Source of the DNA: Pseudomonas floridensis
GTDB lineage: Bacteria; Pseudomonadota; Gammaproteobacteria; Pseudomonadales; Pseudomonadaceae
Reading direction: 5' to 3'
NCBI RefSeq assembly: GCF_002087235.1
Contig: NZ_MUIO01000071.1
Coordinates: 1-64,000 of the forward strand
Length of the DNA stretch: 64,000 nucleotides
In this document: positions 1-8,335 of the stretch, piece after piece
How the letters are laid out: each line of letters begins with the position of its first letter
Numbering within the stretch: position 1 is the stretch's first letter
Notes under the pieces: generated by a model
Told to the model about the DNA's origin: nothing
What the model saw: only the letters and a program-made list of their open reading frames with translations
Database searches by the model: none
Made by a program: the position numbers and the translations under genes

Positions 1-449
1 GGCTTCTTCAGGTGCAGGCGGACGCTGTAGTCACCGAGTTTCTCGGCGCTCTTGATCCAGTCGACGTTCTGCACCGTGACCACCTTGGATTCAGGCGACA
101 CCACGTAATTGAGTGTGAACACTACGTCGTCGGCGGTGAACGGATCGCCGTTGTGGAATTTCACGCCCTCGCGCAGCTGGAAATCGATGGTGGTGTCGTC
201 AACCTGCTTCCAGTGGGTGGCCAGCATGGGTTGGTACTCACCGTTGTCAGGGTTGCGATAGACCAGGTTGTCCCAGATCAGGCGACCAAGGATCACGCCT
301 TCGCGCAAATCGTTGTGGTAGGGGCTGATGTTTTCCGGCTCGCTGTCAGAGGCGTAGACCAGTGTGTCGTCGGCCTTGCCGGCGAAGGCGGAAAAACTGC
401 TGAACAAACCCAGCAGCGCGATGCTGCGGGCGAAACCCTTGATGCCCAT
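1..449 (-). CDS. Peptide/opine-type ABC transporter substrate-binding protein (N-terminal part)
   Basis: This is the first 149 residues of a periplasmic binding protein of the DppA/OppA type (SBP family 5); the rest lies beyond the left edge. The N-terminus is a Sec signal peptide ending near AFAGKADD, about residue 23. The family features follow: a LVYASDSEPENISPY segment, a region of the DNLVYRNP type, and the FHNGDPFTADDVVFTLNY block that is highly typical of the family. The ATG is preceded by a GAGGGAG ribosome site. The gene is divergent from a LysR regulator 199 bp away, which may control it. The substrate cannot be read from this fragment; a peptide, opine or nickel-type ligand are all possible. 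Confidence 0.9.
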   Translation of the reverse strand, partial: MGIKGFARSIALLGLFSSFSAFAGKADDTLVYASDSEPENISPYHNDLREGVILGRLIWDNLVYRNPDNGEYQPMLATHWKQVDDTTIDFQLREGVKFHNGDPFTADDVVFTLNYVVSPESKVVTVQNVDWIKSAEKLGDYSVRLHLKK

Positions 450-648
450 GCCGTCGTCTCCCTCTGGCGAAGTGGTTGTATCAAAGGGCAGTGGGTCGCA
501 AATGCGAGAAGAGGGGTGTGTGTTGAACGGCCATGATTTTCTTTTGGTCTAGCCGACGGCCTCGACACGACTCTAGGCAAAGCGTATCAATGCCACAAGT
601 ACAATATTTCGAATCTTTCATTGCCAAAAAGGCAACACAGGAGGCGCG

Positions 649-1557
649 ATGCAACTCTATGGCGTGCAATCTACGGCCCTGCGCTATTTTCTGGAAGTGG
701 CGCGCTGCGGCTCGATCAGTGAGGCGTCGACCCGGCTCAATGTCGCGTCCTCGGCGGTCAGTCGCCAAATCAGCAAGCTGGAACGCGAACTGGACGCGGT
801 GCTTTTCGAGCGTCAGGCGCGAGGCATGGTGCTCAGCGAGGCAGGCACTCGCCTGGCGACGTACGCACGCAAATCCCAGCTCGAGGCCGAACAGGTGGTA
901 CTGGAAATCACTGAGCTGCAAGGCCTGCAACGCGGTCACGTGCGGGTTGCGTGTTCCGAAGGTTTCGCTCTGGATTTCCTGCCGCAGTGCATTGCCCGGT
1001 TCCGGCGCATCTACCAGGGCATTCATTTTTCAATGGAGGTCTGTGCGCCTGCGCAAGCCACCGAACGGGTCCGCTCGGGTGATGCGGACCTGTGCCTGAC
1101 CTTCAGCCTGACTCCGCAAAACGAAATCAAGGTCGAGCATGTGCACAGCGGCGCGATCTGCGCGGTGGTCAGCCCTGAACATCCGCTGGCGTCGCGCAAG
1201 GAAGTGGCGCTGGCCGAATTGCAACCCTATGCCATCGCACTGACCAACACCGATACCACCTTGCGCCAGTTGTTCGATATCTGCTGCGGCGTGCAGGGCC
1301 TGTTGTTCGATCCGGTGCTGACCAGTAACTACATCGGTGCGCTTCTGCGGTTCGTGCGTGAAGAGGGCGGTATCAGCCTGTCCAGCGAGATGACGCTGGA
1401 CAAGCGTGTGCAGGAAAAACAACTGGTCTCGCTGCCGATCAGCGATGAGGGCATGAAGGCGCGCCGCATCGAGCTGCAAAGCATGGCTGGCCGCAATCTT
1501 CCGGTCGCAGTGGCGGCGTTTCGGGATTTTTTGATAGAGGAATTGATGAAGACCTGA
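649..1557 (+). CDS. LysR-family transcriptional regulator
   Basis: A 302-residue LysR regulator of normal length. Residues about 6-65 form the winged helix-turn-helix (ALRYFLEVARCGSISEAS, then SSAVSRQISKLE). The rest is the effector-binding domain, starting near GHVRVACSEGFALDFLP. The ATG follows a strong AGGAGG site at about 640. It is divergently placed from the peptide-type binding protein on its left, the usual layout for a LysR regulator and its target, so control of that transporter is the simplest inference. The inducer is unknown. Confidence 0.92.
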   Translation: MQLYGVQSTALRYFLEVARCGSISEASTRLNVASSAVSRQISKLERELDAVLFERQARGMVLSEAGTRLATYARKSQLEAEQVVLEITELQGLQRGHVRVACSEGFALDFLPQCIARFRRIYQGIHFSMEVCAPAQATERVRSGDADLCLTFSLTPQNEIKVEHVHSGAICAVVSPEHPLASRKEVALAELQPYAIALTNTDTTLRQLFDICCGVQGLLFDPVLTSNYIGALLRFVREEGGISLSSEMTLDKRVQEKQLVSLPISDEGMKARRIELQSMAGRNLPVAVAAFRDFLIEELMKT

Positions 1558-1642
1558 AACCAGTCCCTCGATTCATGTTCGGTCGGTTCTTTTGTGGCCA
1601 GTGCATGCCGCACGATCGGTTGATGTCGCTTGTCATGATGAT

Positions 1643-1655
1643 GTTATAGTGTAAC
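1643..1655 (+). promoter_or_regulatory. Probable Zur box upstream of folE2
   Basis: GTTATAGTGTAAC is a 13-bp palindrome with one mismatch to GTTATAnTATAAC, the core of proteobacterial Zur operators as I recall it. It sits 85 bp before the folE2 ATG. FolE2 genes are well-known Zur targets, so zinc-responsive repression of the downstream unit is likely. No binding data can be claimed. Confidence 0.75.
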
Positions 1656-1694
1656 GAATTTGCCGGGGCAGACAGTATGCGCCCCATGACATCA

Positions 1695-1717
1695 GGCTTC
1701 GCTTTAGAGGCGAAGCC
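1695..1717 (+). other. Hairpin in the folE2 leader
   Basis: GGCTTCGC and GCGAAGCC form a perfect 8-bp stem with a 7-nt loop between the Zur-box-like site and the folE2 start, ending 23 bp before the ATG. There is no T-run, so it is not a standard terminator. It may affect leader stability or translation, or be a small dispersed palindrome. Function is unknown. Confidence 0.45.
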
Positions 1718-1740
1718 GACCTACGAGACGACCGACTCAC

Positions 1741-2646
1741 ATGAACAGTTCTCTCCCTGATGTTGCCCTGACGGAAGCATCTTCGGCCCTGATTGCCCTT
1801 GACTGGGTGGGTATGCGAGCCATCGAAGTGCCAATAAGACTGAGCGAAGAGGGCGTCAGCCATCCGGTTCATGCCTATGTTGACCTGCACGTTGACCTGG
1901 CCGATCCGAGCGTCAAGGGCATTCACATGTCGCGGCTGTACCGGCTGCTTGATCGTTTTGCCGAAGATCGGGTGCTCAACGTTGCCTCTCTGTCGGACCT
2001 GCTCGAGGCGATGGTTGAAAGCCACGCCAGTTGCCGTTCGACCCGCGCCCGCATCAAGCTGGACTTCAATCTGCTGTGCCGCCGACCGGCGCTGGTCACC
2101 GAGGGGCTCAGTGGCTGGACATCCTATCCGATTACCCTTGAGGGCGTTTGGGAAGCGGGGCGTCTTAGCCTGGATCTTGCCGCTGACATTACCTATTCCT
2201 CTACCTGCCCCTGTTCGGCCGCGCTGTCGCGGCAGGCGCTGGAGCAGGCGTTCATCGCCCGTTTCGACAGGCAAACCTTCGTCGACACCATGCAGGTTGC
2301 GACCTGGCTGCGCGAGAACGGCTCGCTGGCCACGCCACACAGTCAACGCAGTGTGGCGACGGTGCAGGTACGCGTGCCGGAACACGCCACCGATCTTGGA
2401 CTGATGGCGCTGATCGACACCACTGAACGCGCGCTGGGCACCCCGGTACAAACCGCCGTCAAGCGTGCCGACGAGCAGGCGTTCGCCCGGCTCAACGGGC
2501 AGAACCTGATGTACGTGGAAGACGCGGCCCGCAAGGTCCAGCAAGCACTGGAGAGCACTTACGCCGCATCCAGCGTCAGCGTGCGCCATTTCGAAAGCCT
2601 GCACCCCCACGATGCCGCTGCGCAAACATCCAACTACCTGACCTGA
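1741..2646 (+). CDS. folE2: GTP cyclohydrolase FolE2 (type IB)
   Basis: This 301-residue enzyme converts GTP to 7,8-dihydroneopterin triphosphate, the first step of folate synthesis. It belongs to the IB family, which replaces the zinc-dependent FolE when zinc is scarce because it accepts other metals. Family marks are KGIHMSR at 59-65, STCPCS with Cys156 and Cys158 at 154-159 (the catalytic/metal cysteine region), and PHSQRS near 220. It lies first in a unit with a gamma-carbonic anhydrase and a DUF1624 protein, behind a Zur-box-like palindrome, which fits a zinc-sparing role. The ribosome site before the ATG is weak. Confidence 0.95.
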   Translation: MNSSLPDVALTEASSALIALDWVGMRAIEVPIRLSEEGVSHPVHAYVDLHVDLADPSVKGIHMSRLYRLLDRFAEDRVLNVASLSDLLEAMVESHASCRSTRARIKLDFNLLCRRPALVTEGLSGWTSYPITLEGVWEAGRLSLDLAADITYSSTCPCSAALSRQALEQAFIARFDRQTFVDTMQVATWLRENGSLATPHSQRSVATVQVRVPEHATDLGLMALIDTTERALGTPVQTAVKRADEQAFARLNGQNLMYVEDAARKVQQALESTYAASSVSVRHFESLHPHDAAAQTSNYLT

Positions 2647-2657
2647 GGCTTGCTACC

Positions 2658-3218
2658 GTGATCCGTAAGAACCCGTCCGGCCATTTGCCGGTGATTGCCG
2701 AATCCGCCTACATCGACAAGACCGCCATCATCTGCGGCAAAGTCATCATCAAGGACAATGTGTTCGTGGGGCCTTACGCGGTGATTCGCGCCGATGAAGT
2801 CGACGCAAGCGGCGACATGGAACCGATCGTGATCGGTGCCAACTCCAATATTCAGGACGGTGTGGTGATCCACTCCAAATCCGGTGCGGCAGTGACCATC
2901 GGCGAGTTCACCTCGATTGCCCATCGCTCTATCGTGCACGGGCCGTGTCAGGTGGGTGACCGGGTGTTCATCGGTTTCAACAGCGTGCTGTTCAACTGTC
3001 AGGTTGGCAATGGCAGCGTGGTGCGCCACAACTCGGTGGTCGACGGACGCGATCTGCCGGAAAATTTTTACGTGCCGTCCACCACCCGGATCGGGCCTAA
3101 TACCGACCTTTCGCAATTTCCACCGGTGAGCATTTCGGCCTCGGAGTTTTCCGAAGACGTGGCGCACACCAACATCGATCTGGTGCGCGGCTACAAGGCG
3201 CTGCAGAACGAGTTTTAA
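2658..3218 (+). CDS. Gamma-class carbonic anhydrase-like hexapeptide protein
   Basis: A 186-residue left-handed beta-helix protein of the Cam/CaiE/YrdA type, made of hexapeptide repeats. Three histidines, His72 (VIHSK), His89 (IAHRS) and His94 (VHGP), match the spacing of the metal ligands of gamma-carbonic anhydrase. It begins at a GTG 11 bp after folE2, with GAGG upstream, so it is co-transcribed. A folE2/gamma-CA pair also occurs in the P. aeruginosa zinc-starvation cluster (established knowledge). The inferred role is a carbonic anhydrase that can use iron or another metal when zinc-dependent beta-class enzymes fail; true activity is untested. Confidence 0.88.
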   Translation: MIRKNPSGHLPVIAESAYIDKTAIICGKVIIKDNVFVGPYAVIRADEVDASGDMEPIVIGANSNIQDGVVIHSKSGAAVTIGEFTSIAHRSIVHGPCQVGDRVFIGFNSVLFNCQVGNGSVVRHNSVVDGRDLPENFYVPSTTRIGPNTDLSQFPPVSISASEFSEDVAHTNIDLVRGYKALQNEF

Positions 3219-3312
3219 CCGCTGACGGCGGGCGTTTCGTGACTCGACACGGTACGCCCGACCTCTCCGGAATTATCGACACCGCACACCCAACCACGGA
3301 CGTTTACCCTTC

Positions 3313-4479
3313 ATGACGACAGTTGTTCACCCCACTCGCGCGCTGACCTCCCGGCTGCGCTCCATCGACGCGCTTCGCGGTCTGATCATTCTTTTCATGC
3401 TGCTGGACCATGTGCGGGAAACCTTCTTTCTGCACCGTCAGGTGCTGGACCCGATGGACATCACTGCAACCGGACCGGAGGTCTTTTTCAGCCGCCTGTT
3501 GGCCCACCTGTGTGCACCGCTGTTCGTCTTGCTGACCGGGCTTTCGGCTTACCTGTATGGCGAGAAATACAGCGGCCGGGCGGACGTTTCGGCGTTTCTG
3601 CTCAAACGTGGCCTGTTTCTGATAGCCCTCGAATTCACCCTGGTCAGCTTTGCCTGGACGTTCCAGTTCCCGCCGACCGTAATCTACCTGCAAGTGATCT
3701 GGGCCATCGGCCTGAGCATGGTGGCGCTTTCGGCGATGGTCTATCTGCCGCGCTGGGCGCTGGTGGTGATTGGCGTGATGATCATCGCCGGCCACAACCT
3801 GCTGGACTCGCTGCACTTCGGCGTCGAGTCGGCAATGCACATTCCGTGGGCGATTTTGCATGACCGTGGCTGGATCGAGGTGTCGGACAGTCTGCGTTTG
3901 CGCACGTCTTACCCGTTGCTGCCGTGGATCGGCATCATCGCGCTGGGCTACGCCGCCGGACCCTGGTTCTCGGCAGGCTTCGATGCGGCCTCCCGTCGCG
4001 CCAGGCTGTGGATGTGTGGTTTGGGTGCGCTGCTGTGCTTTATGGTACTGCGCTTGATCAACGGCTACGGTGAAAAGCCGTGGAGCGTGGGCGAGACCGA
4101 ACTGCACACGGTGATGAGCTTTCTTAACATCACCAAGTACCCGCCATCGCTGTTGTTCATCAGCCTGACGCTGGGCATCGGTATGTTGATTCTGATCGCC
4201 TTCGAGCGTTGCCAGGAAAAGGGCTGGTTGCGGCCGCTGGTGGTACTGGGCTCGGCACCGATGTTCTTCTACCTGCTGCACCTGTATGTGCTGAAGATTC
4301 TGTACCTGATCGCGCTGGCGATCTGGGGCAAGAATCAGGGCAATTACTTCGGCTTTGAGCACATGTGGGGTGTGTGGCTGACTTCGGTCGTGCTGGCGGT
4401 GCTGCTGTTCCCGGCGGTGCGTTGGTTCGCTTCGCTCAAGGCCCGGCGTCGCGACATCAGTTGGTTGAAATATTTGTAA
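3313..4479 (+). CDS. DUF1624 / HGSNAT-like multi-spanning membrane protein
   Basis: A 388-residue inner-membrane protein with about ten hydrophobic helices. Its start, RLRSIDALRGLIILFMLLDHVRE, is the hallmark of the DUF1624/acyltransferase-like family, related to heparan-alpha-glucosaminide N-acetyltransferases. The conserved Asp-Ala-Leu-Arg-Gly and the Asp-His pair are present. It lies 94 bp after the carbonic anhydrase gene in the same direction and ends at a strong hairpin, so it is probably the last gene of the folE2 unit. An acyl transfer to a cell-envelope sugar is possible, but no substrate is known. Its link to zinc starvation rests on position only. Confidence 0.85.
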   Translation: MTTVVHPTRALTSRLRSIDALRGLIILFMLLDHVRETFFLHRQVLDPMDITATGPEVFFSRLLAHLCAPLFVLLTGLSAYLYGEKYSGRADVSAFLLKRGLFLIALEFTLVSFAWTFQFPPTVIYLQVIWAIGLSMVALSAMVYLPRWALVVIGVMIIAGHNLLDSLHFGVESAMHIPWAILHDRGWIEVSDSLRLRTSYPLLPWIGIIALGYAAGPWFSAGFDAASRRARLWMCGLGALLCFMVLRLINGYGEKPWSVGETELHTVMSFLNITKYPPSLLFISLTLGIGMLILIAFERCQEKGWLRPLVVLGSAPMFFYLLHLYVLKILYLIALAIWGKNQGNYFGFEHMWGVWLTSVVLAVLLFPAVRWFASLKARRRDISWLKYL

Positions 4480-4498
4480 GCGTCTTTTCAGTGGCTTC

Positions 4499-4543
4499 AC
4501 CGCTACGCGACGGTTGCCTGAACAGCAACCGTCGCGTAGCGGT
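4499..4543. terminator. 19-bp hairpin between convergent units (bidirectional terminator)
   Basis: ACCGCTACGCGACGGTTGC (4499-4517) and its exact complement (4525-4543) form a perfect 19-bp stem with a 7-nt loop, placed between the converging DUF1624 and DUF4198 genes. It lacks long T-runs, so termination by stem strength or protection of 3' ends is inferred. Confidence 0.75.
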
Positions 4544-4557
4544 TCAAAAGAAGCGCA

Positions 4558-5286
4558 TCAATCGCGATGCGCTTCACCGACGAAGGTCAACGATGTGAAC
4601 AGGCCGCGTTCGGCGATATCGGCGTTGTCCTTCACCGGCAGCGTCACCTCGGCGGCGATGATGTTCAAGCCCTCGTTGCGTACCACCACGCTGGCCAGGC
4701 CTTGGGCATCCGTCTCGGCGCTGACCACGTCCGGCGCACTGCGGTAATCCCCGATCAATTTGATGCCCGCCGCCGGTTTGCCATCGAGCAGGACGCGCAC
4801 AGGCAGTGGCTTGCCGGGACCGACTTTCAGCGGATCGACCTGCGGCACGATGACGAAGTCGAGTTTCTTGAATTCCGGCAAGTGCGCGCCTTCTTCATAG
4901 ATCGCCACGCTATACTTGAAGGTATGGATCGAATCCGTGCCGTTGGGCACCTTGCTGCGTCCTTCGTTAATCCACTTCTTTTGCGCATTGCGCGTCCACA
5001 TGCCATTGTCCAGCGCGACCGACATGACTGCCGGCGACTTGACCGGCACCAGACGTGCGTGATCGTCCAGCCGCTGGACCGTCACTGGAATCATCCGGCC
5101 TTGAAGGTCATACGCCCAGGCGCCGCTGATCTTTTGCGCCTTGAACGCGTTGTCTTCGGCGCCGTGGCCGTATACCACCTCGATGTTGCCACGACGTTGT
5201 TCGGTCCACAGACCGTGGGCGCTGGCCTGAGCGGCGAACAGGGCACTGAGCAGGCTCAAGGCCACAAGCGGTTTCGATGAAAGCAT
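4558..5286 (-). CDS. DUF4198 periplasmic protein, metal-uptake accessory
   Basis: A 242-residue exported protein with a Sec signal peptide cleaved near ASA-HGLW (residues 23/24), leaving a histidine near the mature N-terminus as is usual for DUF4198 (NikM-like) proteins. The rest looks like immunoglobulin-type beta domains, including the region LPVRVLLDGKPAAGIKLIGDY. DUF4198 proteins usually accompany nickel, cobalt or zinc uptake systems. It follows the TonB-dependent receptor by 51 bp on the same strand, so the two probably form an operon. A periplasmic metal-handling partner of that receptor is the likely role; the metal is inferred to be zinc from the regulatory site upstream. Confidence 0.85.
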   Translation of the reverse strand: MLSSKPLVALSLLSALFAAQASAHGLWTEQRRGNIEVVYGHGAEDNAFKAQKISGAWAYDLQGRMIPVTVQRLDDHARLVPVKSPAVMSVALDNGMWTRNAQKKWINEGRSKVPNGTDSIHTFKYSVAIYEEGAHLPEFKKLDFVIVPQVDPLKVGPGKPLPVRVLLDGKPAAGIKLIGDYRSAPDVVSAETDAQGLASVVVRNEGLNIIAAEVTLPVKDNADIAERGLFTSLTFVGEAHRD

Positions 5287-5337
5287 GATGCATCCTTGTT
5301 GTTTTATCTGTCGGGGTAGAAGCAGGATTCTTCGGGA

Positions 5338-7458
5338 TCAGAGGTTCAAGGTGAGGCTGACTGTAAAATTGCGCGGTTCGCCTGGCGCCACCCAGTAATT
5401 GCTGAACGAACGCTCGTAGTATTTCTCGTCGAAGATATTGTTGAGGTTCAGGCCCACTGTCACGTTGTCGCTGGCCTTGTAATGCGCGAGCAGGTCGACG
5501 GTCTGGTAGGCGGGCAATTCAAAGCGTGTGCCTGACTCGCCGGAACGGTCGCCGACATAGGTGTACGCGGCGCCCACGTCCGAGCCGCGCAACACGCCTT
5601 CCTGAAATTCGTAGACACCCAACAGGCTGCCGCTGTGTTTGGCCACGCCTAGAATCCGGCTGCCGGTCGGGATGGTGCGATCACCTTTGGTCACTTCGGC
5701 ATCGATGTAGGCGAAGGCACCGATCACCCGGACCGCTTCGGTCACTTGACCGGTGAATTGCAGGTCAAGGCCCTGGCTGCGCGCCTTGCCCACGGCACGG
5801 TTGCTGTCGGTGGACGGGTCAAGGGCCAGCACGTTTTCCTTCTCGATGTGGAAAGCGGAGAGCGTCGTGCTCAGGCGATCATCGAACAGTTCGCTCTTGA
5901 TCCCGGCTTCGTAACCTACGCCTTCTTCGGGGTCGAAAGTCTTGCCTGCGGCGTCCAGCCCGTTGTTGGGTTTGAACGAGGTGGACACATTGGTGAACAG
6001 ACCCAACTGCGGCGTAAGCTGATACAACAGCCCGGCGCGCTGGGTGAACGCATCGTGGCGCTGGCCGGAGGTCCGGTTGGTGGTGTAGTCGTCGACCTGC
6101 TGATCGAAATGCTCGACACGCGCCCCGATCATTCCGCGCAGTTTGTCGGTGAAGATGATCTGATCCTGCAGGTTCAACGCGCGGCTTTCGACATGCTCGA
6201 AGAAGTCCGTGCCCGAGCGAGCGCCATTGGGTTTGGGCTGACCGTAGACCGGGTTGTAGAGGTCGATGGCATAGGTGGTGCCCGCAACCGGCGCAATGTT
6301 GGTTACACGCTCGTTCTTGCGGTAGTTCTCGTATTCGGTGCCGATCAGCACTTCGTGTTCCAGGCCCATGCCTTCGAAGCGCCCGCGCAGTTCCAGCTGG
6401 GTGATGCTGTCATGCCAGTTGTTGTCACGCTCGCGATAGCGACGGTTGACGGTACGGCCGTCGGCACTCAAAGGACGGGATTCGCTGGCAAACCCTGACA
6501 GCTCGCCTTGCTTGTAGTGGCTGGCCAGACGCAGCGACCAGACGTCATTGAGCTGATGATCCAGGGCGAACTGGACCATGTTGTTATCGTTATCGATGTC
6601 GTCGTCAGGTTCGCCCAGGAAGGTCGAACGCGACACGCCGCTCCACTTGTTGTTGGGGGCGACCACGCCACGGTCGAACGTGGATTTCTGGCGGACGAAC
6701 TCGGTTTCCACCAACAGGTGAGTGTCAGGATTCAACTGCCAGCTGAAGGAGGGCGCAACGAAGACGCGCTTGCTCTCGACGTGATCGCGGAAGCTGTTGT
6801 TGTCCTCGACCGCCAGATTGACCCGCGACAGCAGGTTGCCTTCCTCATCGAGGGGTGTGTTGACGTCCAGTGCCGTGCGATAACGGTCCCGGCTGCCTGC
6901 GCTGGTCTGCAAGGTGGTGAAGGCTTCGCGCTGCGGTTTCTTGGTGACAATGTTGACGGTGCCACCTGGGTCGCCACGGCCGTAAAGGCTGGCCGCGGGG
7001 CCTTTGAGCACTTCGATGCGCTCGATGTTGGCCGCGTCAGGTGTCGCAGGGTAGCCGCGGTTGGCGCTGAAGCCATCCTTGTAGAACTCGGAGGTGGTAA
7101 AGCCGCGAATGCTGTACTCGTAGAGTGTCAGGCCGCCAAAGTTGTTTTGCTTCGACACGCCGCCGGCGAAGTCGAGGGCACGTTCGACGCTGTTGCTGCC
7201 CAGGTCTTTCAACACCGCCGCAGGTACCACGCTGATCGATTGCGGGACGTCCTTGATGGCAGTGTCTGTCTTGGTGGCGGTGGCAGAGCGGGTCGCCCGA
7301 TAGCCCTGTACCGGACTGGTGGCCGTTTCGTATTGATAATCGGAGGTGACGTTGACGCTTTCCAGCTCGATGGTCTGTGGCTGATCTTCCGCAAAACCGG
7401 TATTGCCCAACATCCCGATGGCCAAGCCTGCCAGAGACGCAATTCTACGAGACGACAT
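5338..7458 (-). CDS. TonB-dependent outer-membrane receptor, siderophore type, probably Zur-controlled
   Basis: A 706-residue receptor of normal size. A signal peptide (to about residue 23) is followed by a short TonB-box-like region (ESVNVTSD), a plug domain at about 60-165 (VPQSISVVPAAVLKDLGSNS; ERIEVLKGPAASLYGRGDPG) and a 22-strand barrel to the C-terminus, which ends VSLTLNL. The ATG has an AGGAAG site. The class usually imports ferric siderophores, but the promoter carries a Zur-like palindrome and the next gene encodes DUF4198, which favours a zinc complex or zincophore. Ferric substrate remains possible. Confidence 0.93.
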   Translation of the reverse strand: MSSRRIASLAGLAIGMLGNTGFAEDQPQTIELESVNVTSDYQYETATSPVQGYRATRSATATKTDTAIKDVPQSISVVPAAVLKDLGSNSVERALDFAGGVSKQNNFGGLTLYEYSIRGFTTSEFYKDGFSANRGYPATPDAANIERIEVLKGPAASLYGRGDPGGTVNIVTKKPQREAFTTLQTSAGSRDRYRTALDVNTPLDEEGNLLSRVNLAVEDNNSFRDHVESKRVFVAPSFSWQLNPDTHLLVETEFVRQKSTFDRGVVAPNNKWSGVSRSTFLGEPDDDIDNDNNMVQFALDHQLNDVWSLRLASHYKQGELSGFASESRPLSADGRTVNRRYRERDNNWHDSITQLELRGRFEGMGLEHEVLIGTEYENYRKNERVTNIAPVAGTTYAIDLYNPVYGQPKPNGARSGTDFFEHVESRALNLQDQIIFTDKLRGMIGARVEHFDQQVDDYTTNRTSGQRHDAFTQRAGLLYQLTPQLGLFTNVSTSFKPNNGLDAAGKTFDPEEGVGYEAGIKSELFDDRLSTTLSAFHIEKENVLALDPSTDSNRAVGKARSQGLDLQFTGQVTEAVRVIGAFAYIDAEVTKGDRTIPTGSRILGVAKHSGSLLGVYEFQEGVLRGSDVGAAYTYVGDRSGESGTRFELPAYQTVDLLAHYKASDNVTVGLNLNNIFDEKYYERSFSNYWVAPGEPRNFTVSLTLNL

Positions 7459-7480
7459 GTGAGACTTCCTGATGGTTATA

Positions 7481-7493
7481 GATACAATATAAC
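7481..7493 (-). promoter_or_regulatory. Probable Zur box upstream of the TonB receptor
   Basis: Read on the minus strand, GTTATATTGTATC matches GTTATAnTATAAC at all but two positions. It lies 23 bp before the receptor ATG, where a repressor would block transcription. Together with the site before folE2 it suggests one zinc regulator for both converging units. Confidence 0.6.
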
Positions 7494-7616
7494 ATCTCCG
7501 ATGAGAATTGTTTCTATACAGAAGTATGCTGCTCGTACAAATTTTACGAAGCTCGCGGCGGATGAATCCTTGAGGTTCAGCGCATGGATGACGAGGGAAC
7601 GGGACGTGAAATCGAA

Positions 7617-7640
7617 GCGAACGGAGCGTGGTCCGTTCGC
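7617..7640 (-). terminator. Hairpin after the coiled-coil gene
   Basis: GCGAACGGA (7617-7625) and TCCGTTCGC (7632-7640) form a 9-bp stem with a 6-nt loop, 21 bp past the stop of the minus-strand coiled-coil gene. It is GC-rich with only a weak T-rich tail, so it is a moderate terminator candidate. Confidence 0.5.
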
Positions 7641-7661
7641 CTTCCGCGATGAAGAGAAGGA

Positions 7662-8207
7662 TTACTTGACGCGGTTGCTGAGGGTGCTGAGGGTGCTGAC
7701 AGTGCTTTTCAGTGCGTTCAGATCGCTTCGTGTGTTGCTGATATCGTTCTTCAGGCTGGAAAGATCGTTGCTGCTGGCGTTCGAACCCGAACTGCGCTTC
7801 AGGTCACCGACCTGACTCTGCAACGCTGCGAGGCCACGGCCCTGTTCGTCGATCCTGCTTTTCAAACCGGACAGGTCGCTTTCGCTGCTGCGTGACGAAT
7901 TGCCGTTGCTGCGCTTGAGTTCCTCGATCAGGCGTGCCTGAGCCTCTACGGTCTGCTTCAGACTTTCCAGTTTCGCCGCATTCTGCCTGGAGTCGTTCAG
8001 CAGCGCCTGGAGATCGCCGAGCGTCACGTTGGTGTTGCGCACCGAATAAGCTGAATTGGTCTCGTAATGGGTTGCGGCCAGATTGTCCTGACTGAACGCG
8101 CTGCCCGCGTTGAATTCAAGCGCTTGCGCCTGCGAACAGGCCAGGCCGGTGATCAGTAACGCCGCGAAACGATAACCCGAACGCGATGAAAAGGAGTGAC
8201 ACGCCAT
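7662..8207 (-). CDS. Secreted coiled-coil protein of unknown function
   Basis: A 181-residue protein with a signal peptide ending near SQAQA-LEF (about residue 30). The mature part is rich in Ser, Asn, Leu and Gln with heptad patterns from about 65 to 181 (LQALLNDSRQNAAKLESLKQ; LSGLKSRIDEQ; SSLKNDISNTRSDLNALKS), which predicts a long periplasmic coiled coil interrupted by Ser/Asn-rich linkers. I do not recognise a named family. It is flanked by hairpins on both sides and looks like a single-gene unit. A structural or envelope role is only a guess. Confidence 0.75.
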   Translation of the reverse strand: MACHSFSSRSGYRFAALLITGLACSQAQALEFNAGSAFSQDNLAATHYETNSAYSVRNTNVTLGDLQALLNDSRQNAAKLESLKQTVEAQARLIEELKRSNGNSSRSSESDLSGLKSRIDEQGRGLAALQSQVGDLKRSSGSNASSNDLSSLKNDISNTRSDLNALKSTVSTLSTLSNRVK

Positions 8208-8276
8208 TGCAAGAATTCCTGGTCAGGTGCCGAAAGTGGCACATTGACATGACTTTAAAACGTAAGTCCGGTTCAT

Positions 8277-8315
8277 GATCCGCCAGAATTTATTACTTGT
8301 TGATCCTGGCGGATC
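8277..8315 (-). terminator. Inverted repeat between an SBP gene and the coiled-coil gene
   Basis: GATCCGCCAG (8277-8286) and CTGGCGGATC (8306-8315) are perfect 10-bp arms with a 19-nt spacer, 21 bp past the stop of the solute-binding protein gene on the minus strand. It may end that transcript or act as an operator for the coiled-coil gene; the long loop leaves this open. Confidence 0.4.
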
Positions 8316-8335
8316 GGGCGTGTCAGGCAATTCCC

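Noticed and set aside
3304..4500. A 398-residue minus-strand open reading frame
   Set aside because: It is antisense to the DUF1624 gene, rich in Gln, His and Arg, and has no domain; a shadow of GC-rich coding sequence.
7495..7515. Fur-box-like sequence TGAGAATTGTTTCTA next to the TonB receptor promoter
   Set aside because: The two halves are poorly symmetric and match the 7-1-7 Fur pattern only on the left side; the Zur-like site is better.
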